This document shows, one piece after another, positions 1 to 7,428 of a stretch of DNA of 64,000 bases. Source of the stretch: Calothrix sp. PCC 7103 (GTDB lineage: Bacteria; Cyanobacteriota; Cyanobacteriia; Cyanobacteriales; Nostocaceae); assembly GCF_000331305.1 (NCBI RefSeq), contig NZ_KB217481.1, positions 218,765-282,764 on the forward strand, written 5' to 3'. The position numbers were made by a program, and so were the translations under genes. Below the pieces are notes generated by a model that was not told the origin of the DNA, did no database searches, and saw only the letters and a program-made list of their open reading frames with translations. The first letter of the stretch is position 1; each line of letters starts with the position of its first letter.

Positions 1-147
1 ATTACCAGAAAACCATGTTGCAAGACGCAATTCCAAAGGCAATCTACCCCATCGTTGCTTAAGTTGCTTTCGGCGAGGATATATAACAATAAAAGCTGCC
101 ATACTTAATCGTCTTCCATTACCTCTAGGTGGTTTTTTCCCGCTCAC
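1..147 (-). CDS. Partial unknown basic protein, continues out of window
   Basis: Reading leftward, an open frame begins at a GTG (complement 145-147) and runs 49 codons to the window edge without a stop. The product starts VSGKKPPRGNGRRLS and contains IYPRRKQLKQRWG, so it is rich in Arg and Lys. I do not recognise the family. The frame stays open upstream as far as a TAG at complement 196-198, just outside the 3' end of the group II intron, so the real start could lie anywhere in 145-195. The intron probably landed immediately upstream of, or within, this transcription unit. The remainder of the gene is needed to name it. Confidence 0.4.
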   Translation of the reverse strand, partial: MSGKKPPRGNGRRLSMAAFIVIYPRRKQLKQRWGRLPLELRLATWFSGN

Positions 148-209
148 CTTGGCCTTCCTTACTTCCAAGGCTCGATGTTTTCCAAAATACCCTCTCTACT
201 GCCTGAATT

Positions 210-2606
210 GTAAATACCTACCCTTGAAAGTACCCCCTTCCCCCCTCAGAACCGGACGTGCGCCTCGCAACGCATCCGGCTCAAGCAAGTCATAAACTAC
301 TCACTGTTCCAGAGTGAATTTGCTGATGGCAGTACAAATGAACAAGTTGTAGGTTGCCGTAATTATCCCCACCACCTTGGCTTTTTGGCTTTTTATGATG
401 AAGATGTAATTCTTCACCATTAAACAAGGATTCCCCACATATGGGACAAACATATTTTTGCCTATGGGCTATCTTTTGTTTGCTTTTAATGAGTTCGGAT
501 TTGGCTTTAGCCTCCTCGCGTTGTTTCCAGTAATCCCTGAGTTTGGGGTCATCAGGTGATGATTTTCCCTTAACTAAGACATGTCTCTCAATTTTGAACC
601 AAGCGAATTTTAACATATAGGCTCCGGTATTTTTACTACCAAAAACCCACTTATCGTTAGGTCTATCAAGATTCAGTCTTCCCCAATATTTAGCCTTACG
701 CCATTTATCGGACTTATTACGATGGGTATGTTTTATGAACCTTTTTTGCTTTTCATACGACCAATGGTCGAGGGAATTAAAAATTTCCGAGGATACACCA
801 ACTCGAAAATAGTTTGCTTCTCCCCTAATAATAGGGTTGAGCTTCTTAATAACTGCGTCAATTGGCTTACCTTTACAGTTGCGCCATTCTGTACGCAGTT
901 TATTGCGAATGTTTGACACGGATTTCTTACTTGGTTTAATTAGCAGTTTTAGCTCAGTTTTACTGGTTAAATTTTTATAGTGTCTGATGTTAAATCCGAG
1001 AAAGTCAAATCCTTCGCTTAGATGCACTATTTTTGTTTTTTCATCAGACAGGTTAAGTCCCCTTGGCTTCATCCAATCGCTCAGGATTTTCACTGCATTT
1101 TCTGCATCTTCTTTAGACTCACAAAACACCACAAAATCATCTGCAAATCTCACCAATGCCCTTGACGCTCTGAGTTCTCCCTCCTTATTATATTTAATAC
1201 CAAGGGCTGATTCCATACCGTGCAATGCTATATTAGCTAACAAAGGACTGACAACAGACCCTTGAGGAGTACCAGCATTTGTAGGATGCCATGAACCCCC
1301 CTCCATGTATCCTGCTTTGAGCCATTGTTTAATTAATTCACGAGCGGGAAAGCCCGTTAAAAGCTCTAACAGAAAATCATGAGAAATGTTGTCAAAGCAC
1401 CCCCGGATATCAGCATCTACAACCCATTTCTTCCGTTTATTTGGTCGAGCTAAGTTATATATACTAGCAATTGCATCATGGGGGCTGCGCCCAGGTCGGA
1501 AGCCATAACTAGACCGCTCAAAAGTAGCTTCCCATTCGGGTTCTAAGGCATTTTTAACCATTGCCTGTATGGCACGGTCATGTATTACTTGAATTCCTAG
1601 TGGACGTTTCTTACCATTAGCTTTTGGAATGTAAACTCTTCGTGCAGGTAATGATTGCCAAGGAGTATAGTTAGCGATTTTATCAACTAATTTCCCCCTA
1701 GCAGCAGCAGTTTTTACTACCACTTTATCTATACCTGGTGTATATTTCCCTCGATTATGCTGCGTCACTTTTCTAACGCTAACTAGGCGATTTGAGTAGC
1801 TACGTAACATTAATTTCTGGAGCGAGCGAACCTTTTTAAGGTTGCCCTCAGCTTTGGCTCATTTGATTCGCTGTCTCAAATTCTTAACAATCCGATTAGC
1901 TTTGCGCCAATTGACACAATTCCAGTCAGTTTGTCCTTTGGTTCCGTTTACAGTTGCCTGCATCTAACTTGCACCTCGGTTTAAAATTATTACATCGGTC
2001 TTTGAGAGACTCACCTGCTCCCCGTCAGCACTCTTTTGAGTTAGGCAGTTGCCTTATCCACCGGGTTATGGATTCCCCTGACCTTTCGGCATGGTGGCGT
2101 TCGCTTCTGGAAGCATCCTATACCCTCTGGAGAATTAGTCTTCCCTTGCGGGTTGCTTACTGAGAGTTTTAGGCTCCCAGACTCCATAGGGGTTATCACG
2201 TTTCGCACGGATGAGATTTAATTGGATGGTATGCCCTCTCTACGCCGGAGTATTTGGTGTCCCAGTTCAACCTACCAAGAGGTTAAACCTTGACTGAATG
2301 ATTTTGGGGCATTCAGTACATTTACTCGCCATCACTGTATCAGCCTTTTCAGTGACCTTTTCTAACGACGCCTCATCAAGGGTTCACTTATGTTCATCCA
2401 TCCAATCTTTCCTTTGCCCGGTCACATTTTTAGGCTAAATGCTTCCTTGGGCTTTGCTCTCCGCTTCACACATCACCGTTACCAGCAGTGCATGGGAAAG
2501 TTAGGAACAACCTTGGACACTGGGTTGGAGGAGACGGCTCCTCACTCATCTAAAGGAAGCTTTATCTATAGGGGCTTCCAGCCCTTCGTGCGCCTTCGTG
2601 TCGCAC
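210..2606 (-). mobile_element. Group II intron with LtrA-type protein
   Basis: The 5' end on the minus strand reads GTGCGACACGAAGG (first G at 2606), matching the GUGCG consensus of bacterial group II introns. The 3' part holds a typical domain V at about 242-284 (AGCCGGATGCG, then GCACGTCCGGTTCT), followed by a domain VI-like stretch ending TATTTAC at 210. The maturase/reverse transcriptase lies in the domain IV position. The 800 bases between 1811 and 2606 hold RNA domains I-III and no gene on either strand that I trust. Length is about 2.4 kb and it looks complete. The 3' boundary is inferred from the AY rule and could be off by a few bases. Confidence 0.85.
290..1810 (-). CDS. ltrA: Group II intron reverse transcriptase/maturase (HNH)
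   Basis: Intron-encoded protein of 506 residues that helps the intron RNA fold and splice and copies it into new DNA sites. In order it has an N-terminal RT0/RT1 region (PARRVYIPKANGKKRPLGI), RT motifs including DADIRGCFDNISH, GTPQGSVVSPLLANI and the catalytic RFADDFVVF, then a maturase X domain and a C-terminal HNH endonuclease with two CxxC-like pairs (CPICGE, then HLHHKKPKSQGG and HLYCHQQIH). The length is normal for the family and no disruption is visible. Its QG motif (TPQGSVVSP) separates it from the DGR reverse transcriptase 2.4 kb away, which has IGNLTSQ at the same place. Confidence is high that it is an intact intron protein. Confidence 0.95.
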   Translation of the reverse strand: MLRSYSNRLVSVRKVTQHNRGKYTPGIDKVVVKTAAARGKLVDKIANYTPWQSLPARRVYIPKANGKKRPLGIQVIHDRAIQAMVKNALEPEWEATFERSSYGFRPGRSPHDAIASIYNLARPNKRKKWVVDADIRGCFDNISHDFLLELLTGFPARELIKQWLKAGYMEGGSWHPTNAGTPQGSVVSPLLANIALHGMESALGIKYNKEGELRASRALVRFADDFVVFCESKEDAENAVKILSDWMKPRGLNLSDEKTKIVHLSEGFDFLGFNIRHYKNLTSKTELKLLIKPSKKSVSNIRNKLRTEWRNCKGKPIDAVIKKLNPIIRGEANYFRVGVSSEIFNSLDHWSYEKQKRFIKHTHRNKSDKWRKAKYWGRLNLDRPNDKWVFGSKNTGAYMLKFAWFKIERHVLVKGKSSPDDPKLRDYWKQREEAKAKSELIKSKQKIAHRQKYVCPICGESLFNGEELHLHHKKPKSQGGGDNYGNLQLVHLYCHQQIHSGTVSSL

Positions 2607-2787
2607 CCAAAACGGGTTTATTGTACGCTAAGGAATAAATAAAAACGCAGGAGTCCTCATCTGGTAAATGTTTCAGCACTTTATGAGAGTCACAAAAAAT
2701 TTTCACTAGGCGGCGATTGGTGTTTTTAAAAATAAAAAACAGCTTCTGGTTGAAAGCCTTACTGAGAATGACTTTTAGAAGTTGCAA
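2607..2787 (-). other. Possible 5' exon of an unknown ORF interrupted by the intron
   Basis: The stretch directly upstream of the intron is open on the minus strand for about 60 codons (KVILSKAFNQKLF, HKVLKHLPDEDSC, AYNKPVL) and runs into the intron at the codon for the Gly after PVL. Joining the predicted exon ends (..CCCGTTTTG G / AA TTC AGG CAG TAG) gives only four more codons before a TAG, so the spliced product would be short. I do not recognise it. It could equally be non-coding DNA between the DGR target gene terminator and the next gene. Confidence 0.25.
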
Positions 2788-2837
2788 AAATGTCTTAGCG
2801 TACCATTTTCCTTTTTTGGCACGTTCCTGCCTATTTT

Positions 2838-2880
2838 GCTAAAAAATCGACCGCCTAACGGCGGAGAAAAGCAAAAAAGA
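2838..2880 (-). terminator. Rho-independent terminator of first DGR target gene
   Basis: On the minus strand a GC stem (CCGCCGTTAGGCGG) is followed by TCGATTTTTT, about 70 bases past the VR1 end. The same hairpin with the loop inverted, and the same purine-rich spacer, follows the second target gene (5682-5710). The whole post-VR block therefore looks duplicated together with the VR. Confidence 0.75.
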
Positions 2881-2917
2881 AAAAGAGTAAAGAGCAATAG
2901 AGCTAAAGTATAAAGGG

Positions 2918-3838
2918 CTACTGAAGAATCCTCCCAACCCCGCAGACTACGCGAAAACCAAAATAGTAGCTGATAACGTCGCGCCCCGCCCTAAGATTGC
3001 GGTAGCGAGACGCAGAACGGCAGACTTCTGGATCGTTATACCAGGAACCGCCACGCAGTAAAGGATATTTGTTATTTTGAGAAAGATTATCATTATTGTT
3101 GTTAAGCCAAGCACTACCATCCGTTGGCGCCCCTTCGTAATTATCATGCCAATCATCAAGGCACCATTCCCATACGTTTCCATGCATATCGTATAATCCA
3201 AACGCATTTGCCACATTTGCGGCGCCCAGACTTCCTACAGGTGTTGTTTGGTTACGATATTCCCCTTTAGGACCTCGACCATAGGAGCCTGACCATTTAT
3301 TTTTTTTATCATCTGTACCTCTATAATTAGCTAAATCAGTTGTAATTGTCTCACCAAAGTGAAATGGTGTAGTTGTACCTGCGCGGCAAGCATATTCCCA
3401 TTCTGCTTCGCTGGGGAGACGGTATTGTCTTTTTGTATTTGTATAGCTAGCAAGACGCGAGCAAAATTCAACAGCATCGTTCCAAGAGACCTTCTCAACA
3501 GGTAGCTTATAACCTTTAAAATAAGATGGGTCTGGTTTCAAATCGCTGTTAACTCGCAGATGTTGCATATTCGCCACTGCTCGCCATTGTGCTTGGGTGA
3601 TAGGATATTTACCCATAAAGAAGGTTGAAACTGTAACTTGGTGTTGGGGACGTTCATTATTTCTACTACCTTCTTCCGTTTCTGGGGCGCCCATTGTAAA
3701 AGTACCACCCTTTATCAGCACCATCTCTAGTTCAACTCCATTTCCTAAGGGACTTCCAAAAATTAAATTCTCCATCGAAGTGGAACGGGCATCCTTGCCC
3801 GTTTCAAAGTTGGGCGGGCAAGGATGCCCACCCCACAA
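2918..3838 (-). CDS. DGR target protein 1 (FGE/C-type lectin fold), N-terminus remodelled by a MITE
   Basis: Formylglycine-generating-enzyme-like (SUMF1/C-type lectin fold) domain from about residue 40 to the end: MVLIKGGTFTMGAPE, then TQAQWRAVA, LPSEAEWEYACRAG, GLYDMHGNVWEWC, and LRGGSWYNDPEVCRSASR. Such domains are the usual DGR-diversified displays; catalytic FGE activity is not implied. Residues 260-302 are encoded by VR1. The first 33 or so residues, including the start MENLIF, are encoded by a MITE (3744-3877), and homology to target protein 2 begins only at VELEMVLI. Target 2 has about 270 further N-terminal residues, so this gene has probably lost its own N-terminal domain. The ATG of MENLIF or the Met in VELEM are more plausible starts than the first Met at 3838. 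It lies downstream of the TR and could share the RT transcript. Confidence 0.85.
   Translation of the reverse strand: MWGGHPCPPNFETGKDARSTSMENLIFGSPLGNGVELEMVLIKGGTFTMGAPETEEGSRNNERPQHQVTVSTFFMGKYPITQAQWRAVANMQHLRVNSDLKPDPSYFKGYKLPVEKVSWNDAVEFCSRLASYTNTKRQYRLPSEAEWEYACRAGTTTPFHFGETITTDLANYRGTDDKKNKWSGSYGRGPKGEYRNQTTPVGSLGAANVANAFGLYDMHGNVWEWCLDDWHDNYEGAPTDGSAWLNNNNDNLSQNNKYPLLRGGSWYNDPEVCRSASRYRNLRAGRDVISYYFGFRVVCGVGRILQ
2933..3059 (-). repeat. DGR variable repeat 1 (VR1)
   Basis: 127 bp, colinear and gapless with the TR at 4100-4226. By manual alignment it differs at 15 positions and each one is a T on the plus strand of the TR, that is an adenine in the sense direction. Flanks of the block (GCGGGGTTGGG at the 3' sense end, CTGCGTGGCGGTTCC at the 5' end) are unchanged. 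It encodes WYNDPEVCRSASRYRNLRAG and then RDVISYYFGFRVVCG, against the Asn-rich template version. Confidence 0.97.
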
Positions 3839-3877
3839 GAAAATTTTGGGTATTTATTTAATTGGAAGTCCCTAAGT
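3744..3877. mobile_element. MITE-like palindromic element fused to target gene 1
   Basis: About 134 bp bounded by inverted repeats: left CTAAGGGACTTCCAA (3744 on), right, as reverse complement, CTTAGGGACTTCCAA (ending about 3877). The interior contains the paired sequences GGGCATCCTTGCCCG and GGGCAAGGATGCCC. A TA dinucleotide next to each end would fit an IS630/Tc1-type target, but this is not certain. The element supplies the present 5' end of the DGR target 1 reading frame. Confidence 0.6.
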
Positions 3878-4099
3878 CTTCAACAAAATGTAGTCCTGTT
3901 TGGCGGTGTTTGGTGATTGTTAGTCCCATATTTATTTTTATAATATTGTGAAGATGAGATAACTTTTCAGCTTACTTACTAAGCTACCTCACCCAGTTTG
4001 ATTTTCGGATATCGTCACCGACATCTCAGGAACAGGCTGGACTCTTCAATTACACCCTCGACAGATTCCCACCTGCCGACTCTCGCGGTGAAGAGACAT
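3878..4099 (-). other. Spacer (Sp-like) region downstream of the TR
   Basis: About 220 bases follow the TR in the sense direction and carry no gene. In the Bordetella phage DGR the RNA just beyond the TR folds and binds the RT-Avd complex to prime cDNA synthesis, and this stretch is in the right place for that. It includes the pairing-capable segments GCGGTGAAGAGA and CTCGACAGATTCCC. No structure was computed. The left half (3880-3960) is AT-rich and may simply separate the TR unit from target gene 1. Confidence 0.45.
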
Positions 4100-4226
4100 C
4101 CCAACCCCGCAGACTACGCGAAAACCAATATTGTTGTTGATATTGTCGCGCTCCGCCCTATTATTGTTGTTGCGAGACGCAGAACGGCAGTTTTCTGGAT
4201 TGTTATACCAGGAACCGCCACGCAGT
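4100..4226 (-). repeat. DGR template repeat (TR)
   Basis: 127-bp invariant template copied with adenine mutagenesis into VR1 and VR2. Read in the target-gene frame it encodes WYNNPENCRSASRNNNN and then RAERDNINNNIGFRVVCG. The run of AAC/AAT (Asn) codons is the classic DGR design, because mutating adenines in AAY gives many residues and never a stop. The TR begins 20 bases after the RT stop codon, on the same strand. Its 3' flank (ATGTCTC in sense) differs from that of both VRs (AGGATTC and AGGACTC), as expected for donor versus recipient. Confidence 0.97.
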
Positions 4227-4246
4227 CGGGTTCGCCTATCCCCTCT

Positions 4247-5305
4247 CTACTCCCTCGACCATTCGAGTGAAGTAAATATCTGTTGGCGTAATCGCCAAGT
4301 AGCTCCATGTTCTAAATGAGCAAACCAACTTTGAATCGATTGATTTACTTTTTCCCGGCTAATTATACCACGAGCATAGTCTGATTGCAAGCGCCTAAGT
4401 CGGCGCCTTGCCAAATGCAAATTACTACTTCGCACACGAATTCTATCTGAAAACACTCTAAATCCTAAAAAAGTGGCACCGATTTTGGTTGCAAATAATT
4501 GGCTTTTAATTGGATGAACTTGCAGTCTTAATTGAGCTAAATAATTTTCTATAGCTAATCGCGCGTTGGCTAAGAAATCCCAGTCATCTGAAAATAAAGC
4601 AAAGTCATCGACATAACGAAGGTATTTCTTAGCTCTTAGTTGTTCCTTGACAAAATGGTCAAAGCCATTTAAGTAGATATTCGCAAAAAATTGACTAGTT
4701 AAGTTTCCAATTGGTAAACCGCGTCTGCGAGTAACTGGAGTGAGCAAATCATCACCAGGAAAATATTCAATTACGGCTTCTTGTTCATTACTGTTGTCTA
4801 TAATAGTCTCAATTAACCAGAGAGTATCGGAACATTTGATTTTACGAGGTAGTAATTGTTTTAATATGATATGGTCAATACTTGGAAAATACTTTCTGAT
4901 ATCGCACTGGAGTACATAGCGACTATTGCGGGCAAAGTAAGTAAATCGCTTCAATGCTCGATGAGTTCCAAAACCAACTCGATTAGCGTAAGAATCCTGG
5001 ATAAATGTAGACTCAAAAATGGGTAAAATTATATTACATAGAGCATGGTGGACAACTCTGTCTCGATATGGTGCGGCGGAAATAAGGCGACTTTTGGGAT
5101 TTGTTAAGTGAAAGGTTCGGTAATTACCAGGTTGATAAGTTTTATTTGTTAATTCTTTTTGTAAATTAATTAGTTCGGTTTCGAGATGGTAATTAAAATC
5201 TAAAACATTGTCCCGAAATCGTTTACCTCTTTGCGCCTGACGAGTGGCTAAAAGCAGGTTTGAAAACTCTACAATTTAAGGATAGAGATTACCGCGACGC
5301 TTCAT
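4247..5305 (-). CDS. DGR reverse transcriptase, in-frame TAA at codon 10
   Basis: Error-prone RT that copies TR RNA for retrohoming into the VRs. From an ATG at complement 5303-5305 the frame gives MKRRGNLYP, a TAA (5276-5278), then [20 protein letters not shown] and an unbroken RT to 4247. That is 352 codons, the usual DGR size. Motifs (counted from that ATG): CDIRKYF near 133, the DGR-specific IGNLTSQ near 200 in place of the QG motif of group II RTs, and catalytic YVDD near 231. Family members normally read NLYPQI or similar here, so one CAA to TAA change explains the stop. All catalytic motifs lie downstream, so the RT could still be made by reinitiation or a weak alternative start, or it may be dead. 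The ATG lies 6 bases past the avd stop, so the two are surely cotranscribed. Confidence 0.93.
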
Positions 5306-5311
5306 TTTTGT

Positions 5312-5647
5312 TTATCTTTTTTGTTGCTTTATCCAACCACCAAGTTCTACGCCAATTTCATCTATCAGTTTAATTATATATTCATATCGCTCGGCGCAAA
5401 TAAAATCAAAGTCAAGTAACATTCGTGTCTGATACCGTAAAATGTCTAACTGAGTGTTTAAAGACTCTAATTGAGCTAATTTATTTTTGGCATATTTAGC
5501 TTGAATCAACCCATCCAGTATACTGTACAACCCATTAATGATTCTATCTCCTAAAGTAAACTTATGAATTTTGGGCAAGCGCTCGATAACAGGCACATAC
5601 CATTTAATACAATCATAAGTCTTTTGGATGACAGATAGTTCTTTCAT
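5312..5647 (-). CDS. avd: DGR accessory protein Avd
   Basis: Basic four-helix-bundle protein of 111 residues (MKELSVIQKTYDCIKWYVP, HKFTLGDRIINGLYSILDGL, GVELGGWIKQQKR). The pattern KFxLGxRI...LxxLI.A is the hallmark of the Avd/four-helix-bundle family. Avd forms a pentameric barrel that binds the RT and the TR-containing RNA and is needed for mutagenic cDNA synthesis. It sits 6 bases upstream of the RT start, typical of a DGR operon. Length is normal and the frame is intact. The start is an ATG preceded by AT-rich sequence without a strong Shine-Dalgarno. Confidence 0.93.
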   Translation of the reverse strand: MKELSVIQKTYDCIKWYVPVIERLPKIHKFTLGDRIINGLYSILDGLIQAKYAKNKLAQLESLNTQLDILRYQTRMLLDFDFICAERYEYIIKLIDEIGVELGGWIKQQKR

Positions 5648-5681
5648 TTTTAATTATTTTTATAAATCTTAATATTTTACT

Positions 5682-5710
5682 AAAAAAATCGACCGCCGTT
5701 AGGCGGGAAA
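5682..5710 (-). terminator. Rho-independent terminator of second DGR target gene
   Basis: Sense-strand stem CCCGCCTAACGGCGG followed by TCGATTTTTTT. It lies between target gene 2 and avd, so avd-RT-TR expression needs read-through or its own promoter in the 35 AT-rich bases that follow. It is the counterpart of the hairpin at 2838-2880. Confidence 0.75.
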
Positions 5711-5759
5711 AAGAAAAAAAGAAAAAGAATAAAGGGCAATGGAGCTAAGGTATAAAGGG

Positions 5760-7328
5760 CTACTCAAGAGTCCTCCCAACCCCGCAGACTACGCGAAAAC
5801 CAATAATGCCGTCGATATCGTCGCGCTCCGCCCAATTATTGATGTAGCGAGACGCAGAACGGCAGTAGTCTGGAATGACATACCAGGAACCGCCACGCAG
5901 TACAGCATTTACTTTTCGTTGATAAACATTCTCATTCTCGTTATCAAGCCAAGCATTACCATTTGTAGGCGCCCCTTCATAATTATTGTGCCAATCATCA
6001 AGGCACCATTCCCATACATTTCCATGCATATCGTATAACCCAAACGCATTAGCTACGCGAAAAGTTCCTACAGGTGTTGTTTTACGATAGGATTTTCCTT
6101 TGGGAGCATTACCGTAAGTCTCACTACCACGATAGCTAGCTAGTTCTGGTGTAATTGTCTCGCCAAAGTGAAATGGTGTAGTTGTACCCGCACGACAAGC
6201 ATATTCCCATTCGGCTTCGCTTGGTAAAGTGTAAGTTCTGCCTGTGTACTCTGATAGACGCAGGCAAAATTCAACAGCATCGTACCAAGAGACGGACTCA
6301 GCGGGTCGGTTATCGCCTTTAAAATAAGATGGGTCTGGTTTTAGTTCTATATTTACCTGGGGTAACTGGGCTACAAATCTCCACTGCGCTTGAGTTATAG
6401 GGTACTTGCCAATGAAAAAAGGCTGTACGGTGACTCTATGTTGGGGACTCTCACTACTATGATATCCCTGTTCATTTTCTGGCGCCCCCATTTCAAAGCT
6501 TCCCCCCAGTATTGCGACCATTTCTATTTTTAATGGGGCTGGTTTACCTGGGGTTTCACTTAAATATTCGGTAAAATAAAATGCTTCTTTTTTTTCTCGC
6601 TTGATGATTTGCCCGTTTATATTGACTGTGACTGTTTCAAATTGAAAGGGTTTTAATTCTTCTGGTTCGTCGTCGGTAATAACTGCTACGTTGTATTCAA
6701 AGGGTTTTAGCTCTACTCCCAATGCTGCGGCGATTATTTGCTCTTCTTCATTGAGGGGGTGTAGTTCGTCTTTTGATAATAATGGCTTAAAGCCTCGCTC
6801 TTGTAAAAAATCGTCATACTTCTCTGACAATTCTCTCCATTCGATATCTTTTTCAGATAAGGAAAGTATTAACTTCCGCAATTTCTCCTTGAGAGTATCA
6901 AATTTTTTATCATCCGCAATTAAATATGTTAGTGGTGTCCAACGATATTCATTATCATTTTGATTTAAGCGATTGGAAATATACTGGAACATAAAATTAT
7001 CCAGTTCGTGGAGTCGTTGTTTTCCAAATTTCTCCTCTAAGCAGCGAAGTAAAGCATTTCTTGTTTCCGACTCCATCTCATACAGGTCATAACCAATAGT
7101 TTCGCACAACCCCGATAGTAAAACGTCCGCAACACCATACCAGGGACAACTGGGGACAAAGTTCTCGCGCAGACAATAAAGTAAATCGGAAGTGAGGGTG
7201 AGAGGAAAAGCGGCATGGTAGGCTAAATACAGCGTTTCTTTCCCGTAGCGTTGCTCAATAACTCGAATGCGACGGGTTGTTAAATCTTCTCTGTTGCTGG
7301 GTTGGGTTACAAATGGGGAATTTGACAT
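5760..7328 (-). CDS. DGR target protein 2 (N-terminal unknown domain plus FGE/C-type lectin fold)
   Basis: 522 residues. The N-terminal half (1-265) has a conserved-looking helical region (RIRVIEQRYGKETLYLAYHA, FPLTLTSDLLYCLRENF) whose family I cannot name. It probably couples the protein to the MoxR/vWA partners, which is inference. The C-terminal half is an FGE-like C-type lectin fold: MVAILGGSFEMGAPE, GKYPITQAQWRFVA, LPSEAEWEYACRAG, GLYDMHGNVWEWC, LRGGSWYVIPDYCRSASR. Residues 476-518 are VR2. It stands at the head of the DGR block, downstream of the conflict operon and separated from it by the IscB insertion. It is intact and the better candidate of the two for a functional diversified receptor. 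Confidence 0.92.
   Translation of the reverse strand: MSNSPFVTQPSNREDLTTRRIRVIEQRYGKETLYLAYHAAFPLTLTSDLLYCLRENFVPSCPWYGVADVLLSGLCETIGYDLYEMESETRNALLRCLEEKFGKQRLHELDNFMFQYISNRLNQNDNEYRWTPLTYLIADDKKFDTLKEKLRKLILSLSEKDIEWRELSEKYDDFLQERGFKPLLSKDELHPLNEEEQIIAAALGVELKPFEYNVAVITDDEPEELKPFQFETVTVNINGQIIKREKKEAFYFTEYLSETPGKPAPLKIEMVAILGGSFEMGAPENEQGYHSSESPQHRVTVQPFFIGKYPITQAQWRFVAQLPQVNIELKPDPSYFKGDNRPAESVSWYDAVEFCLRLSEYTGRTYTLPSEAEWEYACRAGTTTPFHFGETITPELASYRGSETYGNAPKGKSYRKTTPVGTFRVANAFGLYDMHGNVWEWCLDDWHNNYEGAPTNGNAWLDNENENVYQRKVNAVLRGGSWYVIPDYCRSASRYINNWAERDDIDGIIGFRVVCGVGRTLE
5775..5901 (-). repeat. DGR variable repeat 2 (VR2)
   Basis: 127 bp, gapless with the TR. Thirteen differences were counted, all at T on the plus strand (sense A). 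The changes differ from those in VR1, so the two VRs were diversified independently. It encodes WYVIPDYCRSASRYINNWAE and then RDDIDGIIGFRVVCG. Confidence 0.97.
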
Positions 7329-7428
7329 ATATTAATCATCAGATTACATGGTAGGTGGGAAACTCAGAGTCTTTAGACCTGAGAGGGAAGCGACCCAACA
7401 GGTTTTAACCTGTTTGAATCTTAATTTA

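Noticed and set aside
1798-2163. A protein gene at 1954-2163 upstream of the intron RT
   Set aside because: The stretch belongs to intron RNA domains I-III and the frame lacks protein-like composition.
2390-2638. Rightward open frame of 82 codons in the intron
   Set aside because: It overlaps the structured 5' end of the group II intron on the opposite strand and has no family look or ribosome site.
4247-5305. Retron or group II identity for the second RT
   Set aside because: IGNLTSQ instead of QG, the adjoining Avd and the TR/VR pairs are DGR features; no msr/msd or domain V is beside it.
5739-6038. Rightward frames over TR, VR1 and VR2 with similar products
   Set aside because: They arise because the repeats are open on the complementary strand; the A-specific changes make sense only on the minus strand.
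2918-7328. Calling the two target proteins active formylglycine-generating enzymes
   Set aside because: The region homologous to the active site is the hypervariable VR, which is incompatible with a conserved catalytic site; no sulfatase is nearby.
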